DNA of 64,000 bases from Pacificitalea sp040119125 (GTDB taxonomy: Bacteria; Pseudomonadota; Alphaproteobacteria; Rhodobacterales; Rhodobacteraceae): assembly GCA_040119125.1 (NCBI GenBank), contig JBEDTR010000017.1:310001-374000 (forward strand). The letters are read 5' to 3'. Under the pieces are notes generated by a model that was given only the letters and a program-made list of their open reading frames with translations, was not told where the DNA came from and searched no databases. Position numbers and translations under genes: made by a program. Below, one piece after another: positions 1 through 8,314 of the stretch. Position 1 is the stretch's first letter, and each line of letters starts with the position of its first letter.

Positions 1-362
1 GAGGCAAGACCAGTATTCCACATGGCCGGAGCAACCCAATAGCTGATCTCGGACTGGACGCCGCGCACCGGCTCCATCCGCTTCAGCTTGATGACACCGA
101 CGAGTTCGCCCAACTCAGTGTCGCTGCCATCCATTGCCCAGACATCTTCGGTCCGGTCTGCGGCCATTGCGCGTTCGATGACGCCATCCACTGTGCCGGG
201 TGGCAACGGGTGCGGCACGGTTTTGGTGTAGCGCGCGACACGTTCGTCACCGGCGTAATGCTGCATCAGTCCTTTGTCGGACTTGCGCAGGGGCCGCAGC
301 GTGATCCGCTCAGCCACGATTGTGGGCTGGGGGTCCAACATGATGTTTTGTGCTTCTTTCAA
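1..362 (-). CDS. GNAT-family N-acetyltransferase, partial (C-terminus beyond window)
   Basis: The minus-strand frame runs off the left edge. It reads MLDPQPTIVAERITLRPLRK and then a body of the RimJ/RimL-like acetyltransferase type, with the EISYWV motif that precedes the acetyl-CoA site; the CoA loop itself is cut off. Such enzymes move an acetyl group from acetyl-CoA to an amine, often a protein N-terminus; the substrate is unknown here. The first ATG is at 341, but an in-frame TTG at 362 has a strong GGAGGAGG ribosome site seven bases upstream, so I take 362 as the start. It lies downstream of rplU-rpmA with a terminator between them. In related genomes this gene often sits between rpmA and obgE. 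Family confident, substrate not. Confidence 0.8.
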   Translation of the reverse strand, partial: MKEAQNIMLDPQPTIVAERITLRPLRKSDKGLMQHYAGDERVARYTKTVPHPLPPGTVDGVIERAMAADRTEDVWAMDGSDTELGELVGVIKLKRMEPVRGVQSEISYWVAPAMWNTGLA

Positions 363-569
363 GGCGCCCTCCTCCGCAAAGTGCGTTCCCGCGACGCCCC
401 TCGGGGTCGTCATTACCAACTATTCAAGCTCATCTGCCGACAGGAGTGCGGGCGCATTCCCGTCGCTCTGCCTTGCCCCGACGGCGTCGATTGCGCCGCC
501 CCCTCCCCACGGGCTGCGGCATCATCCGCAGGTGTCTCCGCCGCCGAGAAAGCAAACGAGAACGCGAAA

Positions 570-594
570 GGGGACCGGCCTTGGCCGATCCCCC
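570..594 (-). terminator. Rho-independent terminator of rplU-rpmA
   Basis: On the minus strand, 11 bases (GGGGATCGGCC) pair with GGCCGGTCCCC across a two-base loop, with one G-U pair. The hairpin is followed by TTT and a T-rich stretch. It lies 35 bases after the rpmA stop and before the GNAT gene, so it ends the ribosomal-protein transcript. Confidence 0.75.
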
Positions 595-628
595 GAATGT
601 CATCCATCGAACGTGTCGAGGGTTCCGG

Positions 629-898
629 TTACTCGGCAGCCTCCGCTGCGGGCAGGACCGAAATAAAGGTGCGGCCCTTGAGACCTTTGTGGAAGGTCAC
701 GGCACCATCGGCCACGGCAAAGATCGTGTGATCCCGGCCCATGCCGACGCCCTGACCCGGCCACCATTTGGTGCCGCGCTGACGGGCGATGATGTTGCCG
801 GGGATGACCGATTCACCACCGAATTTCTTGATGCCGAGGCGGCGACCCGCAGAGTCGCGACCGTTACGGGAGGAACCGCCTGCTTTTTTGTGTGCCAT
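629..898 (-). CDS. rpmA: 50S ribosomal protein L27
   Basis: This 89-residue protein begins MAHKKAGGSSRNGRDSAGRR, the typical L27 N-terminus whose flexible tail reaches the peptidyl-transferase centre. It also has the GVGMGRDHTIFA core and a basic C-terminal half. L27 is a core part of the large ribosomal subunit and helps position tRNA and peptide-bond substrates. The N-terminus is already mature, without the cleavable extension seen in Firmicutes. It sits 23 bases downstream of rplU on the same strand, the usual L21-L27 pairing, and is followed by a terminator. Length matches the family. Confidence 0.97.
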   Translation of the reverse strand: MAHKKAGGSSRNGRDSAGRRLGIKKFGGESVIPGNIIARQRGTKWWPGQGVGMGRDHTIFAVADGAVTFHKGLKGRTFISVLPAAEAAE

Positions 899-921
899 AT
901 CGCTGTTCTCCTATATCTCGA

Positions 922-1557
922 TTAGCCGTTGGCCAGTTCTTTGGCCTGATCGATCCAGCCTTCACGCTCGATACGACCTTTGAAGTTCAGCTTCTCACCG
1001 AATTCTTCGGCGTCTGCGTCGCTCCAAGCGGCGATCTGGGCGAAGCTGGTCACGCCGGCTTCGTGCAGTTTCTTCTCAAGCGCGGGACCGACGCCCGACA
1101 GCTTTTTCAGGTCGTCGCCACCAGCAGCTGCCTTGGGGGCGGCTTTCTTGGGGGCGGCCTTTTTGGCTTTCGGCGCGGGCGCTGCGGCCTCCTCGGTGGT
1201 GCCGGACACGGAACCGGAGCCGATGGCGGCCTTGACGCCGCTGTCAGCTGCGCCGGATTCCAGAATGTCCGTCACCCGCAGCAGGGTCAGCTGCTGGCGG
1301 TGGCCTTTGGTGCGCTGCGAGCCGTGCTTACGACGACGCTTCACGAAATGGATGAGTTTCTCACCCTTGATCTGGTCGATGACTTCGGCCTGAACGCCCG
1401 CGCCTTCGACGAAGGGGGCGCCAATGGTGCCGCCGACCATCAGGATATCGTTGAACTGGACGGTCTCACCGGCGGAAGCGGCAAGCTTCTCGACGCGGAG
1501 GATGTCACCGGAGGCCACCTTATACTGTTTGCCGCCGGTCTTGAGCACTGCGAACAT
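922..1557 (-). CDS. rplU: 50S ribosomal protein L21 with C-terminal helix-hairpin-helix extension
   Basis: Residues 1 to about 102 are a normal L21, starting MFAVLKTGGKQYKV and containing the HFVKRRRKHGSQRTKGHRQ signature that contacts 23S rRNA. A linker rich in Ala, Lys and Pro (about 120-150) follows. The last 60 residues hold a helix-hairpin-helix type motif, DLKKLSGVGPALEKKLHEAG. The 211-residue length is double that of a standard L21 (about 103). Long L21 proteins of this kind are known in alphaproteobacteria, so this is a lineage trait and not a misassembly; what the added domain binds is not clear. First gene of the rplU-rpmA operon, with a sigma70-like promoter at 1750-1778. Confidence 0.96.
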   Translation of the reverse strand: MFAVLKTGGKQYKVASGDILRVEKLAASAGETVQFNDILMVGGTIGAPFVEGAGVQAEVIDQIKGEKLIHFVKRRRKHGSQRTKGHRQQLTLLRVTDILESGAADSGVKAAIGSGSVSGTTEEAAAPAPKAKKAAPKKAAPKAAAGGDDLKKLSGVGPALEKKLHEAGVTSFAQIAAWSDADAEEFGEKLNFKGRIEREGWIDQAKELANG

Positions 1558-1749
1558 GTGCTGTCTTCCTTTTCGTTGCCCGCGCTCTGTGGTCCCCGGT
1601 CGATCCGGGCGTTCTGGCCAAAGGCCACCTCGAACTGCGTGCCCTGTCTGGGCATGGGTTTTGCAGGACGGGGGCCGGTGCTGCGTCGCCGCAGGCCTTC
1701 CCCCAAAAAATCAACCCGGTCGGATCACGGGGAACCGCCGGGTGCGGGG

Positions 1750-1778
1750 CTTATGGCGGAACCGACCCCGCCTGTCAA
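1750..1778 (-). promoter_or_regulatory. Putative sigma70 promoter for rplU-rpmA
   Basis: On the minus strand there is a perfect TTGACA (-35, 1778-1773), then exactly 17 bases, then CATAAG (-10, 1755-1750, four of six consensus bases). It points towards rplU and implies an untranslated leader of about 185 bases. Confidence 0.6.
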
Positions 1779-1824
1779 GCCCCGGACACCGCGCAGAACC
1801 GGGCCCGCACGCGCGTCGGTCCGG

Positions 1825-2766
1825 TCAGATATCCTGCCCGCCGACAAACCCCGCCGCAGCCATGCCAAGCTCCCCAGAGATCGTCAGAAAAAGCTCGTCG
1901 AACGCGGCGAACAAGGCGCGGTTCAGCGCCTGCCCTTCGGGCGTGAGCGACAGCGCCGTATAGCGGTCGATCTCGGCATCCGTCAAAGGCTGGTAGGCAA
2001 GGTTCAGATAGGAGAACACCCAGATTTCCGTTTCGACACGAATATCGGGTTCGCGCTGCCAGACCTCGCGGATCATCTCATCCTCGGCCATCTCGACCTC
2101 GAACGCCCCGCCATCGGCCAGCCCTTGGTAGAAGGCGAAATTGGAGTTGAGCGCGCCGACCACATTCGTCTCGACCAGTTCATTGGCCTCGGCAAACCGG
2201 CCCAGCACATCAAGACGGCTATGGGCGTTGTCCTGCATCAAGGCCAGCTTGTCGCGCGCGGCGGCCTCGGTGCCCGGATCAAGCAGCGCATCCCGCGCCG
2301 CAATCTCAAGCCCCACGATCCGCTGCCCCAGATCGGACCCAAAGAACTCCTCCAGCGGGGCAAGATCGGTATCGACCAGCGTCTCGGCCAATTGCTGGCG
2401 GACAAGCCGCCCCATGCTTTCGAGATCGTAAATGCCGTCTACCAGCGCGTCCCAGCGCTCCCCGCCGCGACCCGGAAACATTTCCTGCTCCAGCTCGTCA
2501 CCATAGGACAGCCCCTCTTCGCGCATGATCCCCAGCAGCTGATCCATGCCCAGCCCGGCATATAGACCTTCGATCCGCTGCACCTGAACGGCGGTCATCT
2601 GGGCCTGCTCCGTTCCCTCGGCAGGGACAGGCGCCTGCGCGATGACCGGAGCCCCCATCAGCGTAACGAGGACTGCCAGTCCCGCAGCACCACCGCGCAA
2701 CAGCGCCGCGCCGGAACGACGCGAAGCCACGGAAAACAGAAGGCCGTGAGGCCGGGTCGGGATCAT
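1825..2766 (-). CDS. Secreted DUF2059 domain-containing protein
   Basis: A 313-residue protein. Residues 1 to about 45 look like a signal peptide, with a basic N-terminus, a hydrophobic run (AAGLAVLVTLMGAPVIA) and an AQA-like cleavage site, so it should be periplasmic. The rest is mainly acidic and helical, without cysteines or a known catalytic motif, and matches the DUF2059 type of small helical exported proteins whose function is unknown. The start at 2766 is chosen because GGAGG lies five bases upstream and the signal peptide follows at once; a longer upstream frame lacks this support. It lies upstream of rplU in the same direction but is separated by the rplU promoter. Function not assigned. 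Confidence 0.75.
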   Translation of the reverse strand: MIPTRPHGLLFSVASRRSGAALLRGGAAGLAVLVTLMGAPVIAQAPVPAEGTEQAQMTAVQVQRIEGLYAGLGMDQLLGIMREEGLSYGDELEQEMFPGRGGERWDALVDGIYDLESMGRLVRQQLAETLVDTDLAPLEEFFGSDLGQRIVGLEIAARDALLDPGTEAAARDKLALMQDNAHSRLDVLGRFAEANELVETNVVGALNSNFAFYQGLADGGAFEVEMAEDEMIREVWQREPDIRVETEIWVFSYLNLAYQPLTDAEIDRYTALSLTPEGQALNRALFAAFDELFLTISGELGMAAAGFVGGQDI

Positions 2767-2999
2767 TCTAACCTCCGGGAGCACGAGTGGCGAACCGGCT
2801 GACGGCGCGCGCGTAGCCGTAACTCTAGCCCCACACGACGAAATTGCCAACTGACACGCGAATGCGCGCCGACCCGGTGCCGCCTACCCTGCTCCGCATC
2901 GCCATGCAAACCACCGCCCCGCGCGGGTTGAACGGCAACCAGCCCAGCCCGGACTCCGCGGATGGTGCCAAAACTGCACAAACAACCCGCAAAAGGGAC

Positions 3000-3028
3000 T
3001 TGCGCCGCTCCGCACAACCCCCTAAACC
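3000..3028 (+). promoter_or_regulatory. Possible promoter for tRNA-Ser
   Basis: TTGCGC (-35) and TAAACC (-10) are separated by 17 bases, and the tRNA begins 21 bases after the -10 element. The -10 match is weak, so the call rests mostly on position. Confidence 0.3.
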
Positions 3029-3049
3029 CCGCGCCACCAAGACCCCCGC

Positions 3050-3139
3050 GGAGAGGTGCCGGAGTGGTCGAACGGGGCGGTCTCGAAAACCGTTGAGGGT
3101 GCAAGCCTTCCCAGGGTTCGAATCCCTGTCTCTCCGCCA
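3050..3139 (+). tRNA. tRNA-Ser (anticodon CGA)
   Basis: A 90-base class II tRNA. The acceptor strands GGAGAGG and TCTCTCC pair with one G-U, followed by discriminator G and an encoded CCA. The anticodon loop CTCGAAA sits on a GCGGT/ACCGT stem, giving anticodon CGA, which reads UCG serine codons. A long variable arm follows, as expected for tRNA-Ser, and the T arm has the GGTTCGAATCC core. Confidence 0.95.
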
Positions 3140-3447
3140 CTATCTCCCTACAGCTGAAAGCTCATTGTCTGACGGAGCTTAGTGTCCGCTCGGCGGCGTG
3201 GACTAGAGCATGATCGATGCTGCGGGGCGCTACTGACGCGGTTGTCGGGCCGATCCTTAGCGCCTTCCGGAGGCTGTGGGCCGATGGCCCTCACGATGCA
3301 TCAACGGCAAGTGTGACAAGCCCGTCTACGGAGCCCACTGGCGCTCCTTCGCGTTGCAGATACCCCAAGAACCCCTGCCACATCATCGCCGTCGCCCCTA
3401 GATCCTGCGTGCAGACCTAGACCCTCCGGGCTTGGTCGGTGGTCGAT
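3140..3447. other. About 300 bases without a recognisable gene, 3' of tRNA-Ser
   Basis: No frame here has family-like features. A 67-codon plus-strand frame (3217-3420) has no ribosome site and resembles nothing I recognise. Sequence just 3' of a tRNA is a common integration site, but I found no second copy of the tRNA 3' end in the window and no integrase. Confidence 0.5.
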
Positions 3448-4074
3448 CTATTTGCTACTCCGGCGGAGAAATAACGACGCTATGATCCCGGTGACCGCGA
3501 ATGCGATCAGGCCCAGATAGCGCTCATAGATGCCGTCGATGCTATCGGGGAGGAAAAAGAACACCGGCGCCGATAGTGTCCAGAGCACCGATAATCCGCG
3601 CAGGACGGGACCTTGGATCGAACTGACCCGGTCCGCTCCTTCGGCCATGGCCCAAGGCAGCACCGCCAATAGCAGCCCCAGCGCGTAGACCAGATAGACG
3701 TGGATGACCACGCCATCGCGATCTTGATCTCCGTACTCATTGCGGGCGCCGACCAGAAACACGATCAGGCCCAGAACTGCGAAACCGATAAGCCCAAAGC
3801 TCCATCGCCAGCCCCCCAGATGCACATGTGCCGCCAACAGAGCGACGGCGATCAGCGAGGCCGAAAATGCGTAGATGCCGATATCGACGATGAATTCGTA
3901 GCGGCCTGCGCCCAGATCGCTGATCGTGTCCGAAATCCAATCGTGATCCGGCACTACGACATCGGCGATGAGGATGCTGATGCCGAAGATTACGCAACCG
4001 ATGATTGCATACCATGCCAAGGCGGTGACCAACGCGGGAACACGGCGGGGTGCAAGATCTGCGTTGGGGGGCAT
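3448..4074 (-). CDS. DUF998 domain-containing integral membrane protein
   Basis: 208 residues with about six hydrophobic helices spread over the whole length. The pattern VPDHDWISDTISDLG just after the first helix, and further short charged loops, are typical of DUF998 proteins, a family of small inner-membrane proteins of unknown function. There is no signal peptide beyond the first helix and no cofactor motif. It is a single gene; the neighbour rsgA starts about 200 bases away in the opposite direction. Function not assigned; the family call is fairly confident. Confidence 0.75.
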   Translation of the reverse strand: MPPNADLAPRRVPALVTALAWYAIIGCVIFGISILIADVVVPDHDWISDTISDLGAGRYEFIVDIGIYAFSASLIAVALLAAHVHLGGWRWSFGLIGFAVLGLIVFLVGARNEYGDQDRDGVVIHVYLVYALGLLLAVLPWAMAEGADRVSSIQGPVLRGLSVLWTLSAPVFFFLPDSIDGIYERYLGLIAFAVTGIIASLFLRRSSK

Positions 4075-4275
4075 TGGCTGTTCCTTCGGATGTCTGCCTG
4101 CTCAACCCCCCGTATAGGCAATCGTTCCGGCGCGGGTTGGCTGAGCGCGGTGGCGCTCCCCGAACCTGCGACAACGTCGCCGCGCGCGTCCCGCCGCCCG
4201 GCCACTTAGCACCTAACCTGCCTTGCATGCGTAGTAGCGCTTGCATCCCCTGCCCCGGCTGTCGAATAAGGCCCT

Positions 4276-5319
4276 GTGAGCCATTTAAACGATACCACAG
4301 CAGCTTCCCTTGCGGCCCTGGGTTGGTCGCCGTTCTTCGACGCGCAACTGACGCCGGAGGAGACCAGCCTTGCACGCATGCGGATCGCGACCGTGCACCG
4401 GGCGCGGCTGACCGCGATATCGCCGGAAGGTGCCGGATCGCCGGGGCCGGTGCGCTTGCAATTGCAGCATCTCGCGACGACGTCCGATTTCGCTGTCGGT
4501 GACTGGGTGCTGGTTGAGCCTGACACCAGCCTGTTGGTGCGTCGGCTAGATCGCAAGGCTTTGCTTGAACGCCATTCCGAGGACAGTCGGCGCGCGCAGT
4601 TGATTGCGGCCAATATCGACACGCTTTTCATCGTGAGTTCCTGCAATGACGACCTGAACCCTGCACGACTGGAGCGGTATCTGGCGCTGGCAAACGAAGC
4701 CGGGACCACCCCGGTGATCGTGCTGACGAAGGCCGACAAGGTCGACGATACCGCTCCCTACTGCGCCCAAGCCGCCGAGTTGCAGCGCGGGCTGGAGGTC
4801 GTGGCCCTGAACGCGAAGGATCCGGATGCCGGCCTGACGCTTGCGCCGTGGTGCGGTCCGGGTCAGACGGTCGCGCTTGTCGGCTCCTCCGGGGTCGGGA
4901 AATCGTCCTTGCTTAACACGCTGTCGGGGCGGTCCTCGGATGAGGGTCAGGCAACCGGCAGCATCCGCGAGGCCGATGCCAAAGGACGGCACACCACCAC
5001 CTCTCGTTCGTTGCATCCGGTGCAGGGCGGTGGCTGGGCGATCGACACGCCGGGCATGCGGTCGCTTCAGGTCAGCCATACAGCTGCGGGTCTCGACATG
5101 CTGTTTGCTGAGATCACCGAACTGGCGCCGGAATGTCGGTTCCGCGACTGCACGCATGCTCACGAACCGGGCTGCGCGGTGCAGGCGGCGATTGCGGCTG
5201 GCACCTTGGATCCGGCGCGCCTGCAACGCTGGCGCAAACTGCAGGACGAAAACCGCGCCAACACACCGGTGGCGACCGGCCCCCGAGGCAATAAGATCAT
5301 CCGCGGCAAGCGCCGCTGA
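4276..5319 (+). CDS. rsgA: Ribosome small subunit-dependent GTPase A
   Basis: A 347-residue circularly permuted GTPase that checks and releases late-stage 30S ribosomal subunits. The order of motifs is the tell-tale one: G4 (LTKAD) comes before G1/P-loop (GSSGVGKSSL) and G3 (DTPGM). An N-terminal OB-fold region precedes the GTPase part, and the C-terminal zinc knuckle CRFRDCTHAHEPGC supplies the Cys-Cys-His-Cys ligands. The start is GTG at 4276, with an AAGG ribosome site four bases upstream; no good ATG exists nearby. It converges on an MFS gene only 17 bases away. Family assignment is secure. Confidence 0.94.
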   Translation: MSHLNDTTAASLAALGWSPFFDAQLTPEETSLARMRIATVHRARLTAISPEGAGSPGPVRLQLQHLATTSDFAVGDWVLVEPDTSLLVRRLDRKALLERHSEDSRRAQLIAANIDTLFIVSSCNDDLNPARLERYLALANEAGTTPVIVLTKADKVDDTAPYCAQAAELQRGLEVVALNAKDPDAGLTLAPWCGPGQTVALVGSSGVGKSSLLNTLSGRSSDEGQATGSIREADAKGRHTTTSRSLHPVQGGGWAIDTPGMRSLQVSHTAAGLDMLFAEITELAPECRFRDCTHAHEPGCAVQAAIAAGTLDPARLQRWRKLQDENRANTPVATGPRGNKIIRGKRR

Positions 5320-5336
5320 TCGGCCTGCGCGGGCGC

Positions 5337-6629
5337 TTAGCGCGCGCCGCCCGCCAGCCGCGCGGCCTCCGGCAACCTGCGCAACCGAAGCATCGCCCAG
5401 ACCCCGAGCACAGGCCCCGGCACCAGCATGACAAACGCCCAACGCCAGCCGCCAAGCGCCTCGGCCAGCAGCGGCACGCCCCAGATCGCCACCACCGTCA
5501 ACGCGAACCCGATGCCAAGCTGCAACGTGACAGCTGTGCCCACGAAACGGCTATCGGCCAGCTCCGTCACGGCGGCTGAAAACTGCGCACTATCACCGAC
5601 CACTGACACCCCCCACACAATCGCCACCAGTGCCAATGCCCAGCCGGGACCATCGAACAGAAACCCGATGAGCACCGCGCATATCCCCGACACCGCCATC
5701 AGGCCTGCGGTTGTCAGGCAACGTCCGATCCGGTCCGACAGAAGACCGCCCAGAACGCAGCCGGCGACACCGGACGCCACGACGACAAAGCTCAGCATTG
5801 AGGGGGAGCCAAACGGAAACGGCTGCAACCCGCCCTCCGCCGCCGCGACGCCAAAGGCCAAAATCCACGCCCACATCGCGTAAAGCTCCCACATATGGCC
5901 AAAATAGCCAAGATTGGCGAGCCAGAGAGGCTTTTGCGAAAAGACCTGCAATGTTTGGCGCGGATCAAATACCGCACGCCCGAACGCATGGGGGCCCTCA
6001 TGCACGAGAAGTCCAAATATCGCAGCCGAAGTCAGGGTCAGCGCACTGGTTCCGATCACCACCGCCTGCCATGCAATGCCCTCGGTCAGCGCCCGCAACA
6101 GATGCGGCGTAGAGGAGCCAAGCGTCAACGCGCCGAGCAAAAACCCCAGCGCCAGGCCGCGCCCCTGCTGAAACCACGTGGCCATCAGTTTCAGCGCCGG
6201 CGGGTATACCCCGGCCAATGCCACCCCGGTCAAGAACCGCAGCATGATTGCCGCCGCAGGCGAGGACACCAGCAAAAGTCCGGCATTCGCCGCCGCCGCC
6301 GCCAACGCACAGATCGTTATCAATCGCTGCATGCGCACGATGTCGGGCAAATTCACCACCGACGCCGCAAGCGCCCCCGCGACAAATCCCAACTGAACCG
6401 CATTGGTCAGCCATGCCGCCTGCGAGGTCGACAAGCTCCAGTCTGAGATCAGTTCCGGCATGATGGCGGTTGCGGAAAACCACGTTGTCAGCACCCCGAC
6501 CACGCCGGCGCATATAAGGGCCAGCATGCGCCAGCGCCCCGTGGATTTCGGCAGACCGGAAGCGAGATCGGGCATGGGCATCCTCGTGATTGCCGGTGCG
6601 GTGGATCGAGCCATGCCGATAGCCTGCAC
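5337..6629 (-). CDS. MFS transporter
   Basis: A hydrophobic protein of about 430 residues with the twelve-helix layout of the major facilitator superfamily. The loop between helices 2 and 3 is degenerate, but LSDRIGR in the central part matches the conserved MFS GxxxDRxGRR loop. The N-terminal half contains the YPPALKLMATWF and GRGLALGFLLGALTLGSS helices common to the sugar/drug proton antiporter families. The substrate cannot be read from the sequence. The frame opens with a GTG at 6629; ATG codons at 6614 and further in are possible true starts and none has a clear ribosome site. It is divergent from the TRAP operon, so the two could share control. Confidence 0.85.
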   Translation of the reverse strand: MQAIGMARSTAPAITRMPMPDLASGLPKSTGRWRMLALICAGVVGVLTTWFSATAIMPELISDWSLSTSQAAWLTNAVQLGFVAGALAASVVNLPDIVRMQRLITICALAAAAANAGLLLVSSPAAAIMLRFLTGVALAGVYPPALKLMATWFQQGRGLALGFLLGALTLGSSTPHLLRALTEGIAWQAVVIGTSALTLTSAAIFGLLVHEGPHAFGRAVFDPRQTLQVFSQKPLWLANLGYFGHMWELYAMWAWILAFGVAAAEGGLQPFPFGSPSMLSFVVVASGVAGCVLGGLLSDRIGRCLTTAGLMAVSGICAVLIGFLFDGPGWALALVAIVWGVSVVGDSAQFSAAVTELADSRFVGTAVTLQLGIGFALTVVAIWGVPLLAEALGGWRWAFVMLVPGPVLGVWAMLRLRRLPEAARLAGGAR

Positions 6630-6741
6630 CGCTCTCGCATCGTTCTCCCCGTTGAGGCCCGAAACGGCAACCCGTGAACCCGCTGCAATCCCGCTCAGGC
6701 GAGCTAGTTTCCGTCGCGAAACCTTCCTGGCCTCCCGCTCC

Positions 6742-6770
6742 TTGACAGCAAATTTTCGCAGCGCTACGAA
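6742..6770 (+). promoter_or_regulatory. Sigma70-like promoter for the TRAP transporter operon
   Basis: A perfect TTGACA (6742-6747) is followed after 17 bases by TACGAA. The predicted start near 6777 gives a 30-base leader that contains the AGGGAGG ribosome site of dctP. Confidence 0.6.
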
Positions 6771-6806
6771 TTATCGCGGGAGTTTTTGTGTTTCAGGGAG
6801 GAAACT

Positions 6807-7805
6807 ATGCTCGGCAAGATTTTGTTCGCAGGCCTTATGGTCTCGGCACCCGCGCTCGCAACTGCGGATACGCTTCGTTTCGGACATATTCAGGCGCCGG
6901 GCTCGCCCGCTGCCATGGGCGCTCAGAAGCTGGCCGATCTGGCCGAAGAATATTCCGGCGGCGATCTGACGATCCGCATCTATCCGTCCGCGCAATTGGG
7001 CGATGTCCGCAACCTGGTTGGGTCCGTCAAGACCGGCGCGTTGGACATGGCCGAAGGCACGTTTCCCCTGCTGGCCGATGTGGTGCCAGAATATAACGTC
7101 TATAATGCAGGCTATTTCTACAGCGACTGGAGCCAGCTGGACCGCATCGTTCACGGTGAAGAATTCGGACAGGTCTGGGATGCGCAGTTGGCTGACGAAA
7201 CCGGCATGCAGATCATTGGCGCATTCTATTATGGCGCGCGCAACCTAACGACCAACGGCGTCGCCGCGAAATCGCCCGCCGATCTGGAAGGCCGCAAGAT
7301 CCGTTCCGTTCCTAATGAAATGTCGCTCGCCGTTGTGACCGGACTGGGCGCGCAGCCGACGCCAGTGCCCTTCGCGGATCTGTTTCAGGCGCTGAGCCAA
7401 GGCGTCGTGGATGGGCAGGAAAACCCGCTGCCCACGATCATGTCCGAGAAATTCTACGAGGTGCAGGATACGCTGGTTCTGACCAACCACCAGCTGATCG
7501 CCCTGCCGTGGATCATCAATGACAGCTCATTCGAGGGGCTGACCCCGGAAAATCAGGAAGCGCTGCTGAAAGCTGCAACTGAGGCCGCCGAATATGCCAC
7601 GAACCTCACCATCGAGGAGGAAAAGACGCTCGCCGACCGGCTCGCCGCCGAAGGCATGACCGTCGTGACCACCGCCGAAGGGATCGACGACGCGGCATTC
7701 CGAAGCTCGGTTCAAGCCGAAGTCGCAAGCCGGTTCGAAGGCAAGATCTGGCCCGAAGGCTTGAGTGAACAAGTGCTTTCCGCTGTGGCGACCGACGGAA
7801 GCTGA
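6807..7805 (+). CDS. TRAP transporter substrate-binding protein (DctP family)
   Basis: A 332-residue periplasmic binding protein for a tripartite ATP-independent transporter, which captures an organic acid and hands it to the QM membrane pair. A short signal peptide (MLGKILFAGLMVSAPALATA) is followed by TLRFGHIQ and the conserved DLEGRKIRS region, where the Arg normally pairs with a substrate carboxylate. VPFADLFQALSQGVVDGQENP is the classic DctP family signature. The start at 6807 follows AGGGAGG at ideal distance; an upstream in-frame codon is rejected because it would precede the signal peptide. First of three TRAP genes. The ligand is unknown. Confidence 0.93.
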   Translation: MLGKILFAGLMVSAPALATADTLRFGHIQAPGSPAAMGAQKLADLAEEYSGGDLTIRIYPSAQLGDVRNLVGSVKTGALDMAEGTFPLLADVVPEYNVYNAGYFYSDWSQLDRIVHGEEFGQVWDAQLADETGMQIIGAFYYGARNLTTNGVAAKSPADLEGRKIRSVPNEMSLAVVTGLGAQPTPVPFADLFQALSQGVVDGQENPLPTIMSEKFYEVQDTLVLTNHQLIALPWIINDSSFEGLTPENQEALLKAATEAAEYATNLTIEEEKTLADRLAAEGMTVVTTAEGIDDAAFRSSVQAEVASRFEGKIWPEGLSEQVLSAVATDGS

Positions 7806-7810
7806 TCCAG

Positions 7811-8314
7811 ATGCAGCCCGAAGCGCCTGACGGCACGGGTTGGCGGCGCGTTGCTGCCAACCCGGAAATTGCTGTGTCGATGTTACTGTTGATTGCCGTG
7901 GCCGGGATATCCAGCCTGCAGGTCATCATGCGGTATGTGTTCAACGCCGCCCTTCCGTGGACCGAGGAGATCTCGGGGATGGCGCTGGTCTGGATGACCT
8001 TTCTTGGCGCGGTCGGTCTGGCGCGCCTGAACCTGCATGCGCGGGTTGAAATCCTATCCGAAATCGCCGCTGGCCGGACATGGTATGAACTGCTGGAGAT
8101 CGCACTCGATCTGCTCGGCATTGCATTCCTGATCTGTGTCGTCATCGGTGGGGTCGATCTGGTGTCTCAGTTGAGCCATGAACGCACGCCCGCCTTGCGC
8201 CTGCCCATCACCTATCAGGTCATAGCCATCCCCATTTCCGCAGGTCTCATCGCCCTTTTCATGGCGATCCGGGTCCTGCGTCGCATCGTCGGGATTGCAA
8301 GGAGACCCGCGTGA
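7811..8314 (+). CDS. TRAP transporter small permease (DctQ family)
   Basis: A 167-residue membrane protein with four predicted helices, the size and layout of DctQ subunits. The motif VFNAALPWTEEISGMALVWMTFLGA, read across the second helix and its loop, is the family hallmark. It forms the membrane complex with the large permease DctM and uses a sodium gradient for uptake. It starts six bases after dctP and ends by overlapping dctM by four bases, so the three genes are translationally linked. Confidence 0.93.
   Translation: MQPEAPDGTGWRRVAANPEIAVSMLLLIAVAGISSLQVIMRYVFNAALPWTEEISGMALVWMTFLGAVGLARLNLHARVEILSEIAAGRTWYELLEIALDLLGIAFLICVVIGGVDLVSQLSHERTPALRLPITYQVIAIPISAGLIALFMAIRVLRRIVGIARRPA

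Noticed and set aside
413..607. Minus-strand 64-codon frame between rpmA and the GNAT gene
   Set aside because: It spans the rpmA terminator hairpin and has no ribosome site or family resemblance.
892..2565. 557-codon plus-strand frame opposite rplU and the DUF2059 gene
   Set aside because: It is antisense to two well-supported genes. In GC-rich DNA the opposite strand often stays open; the composition is rich in His, Arg and Gly without any motif.
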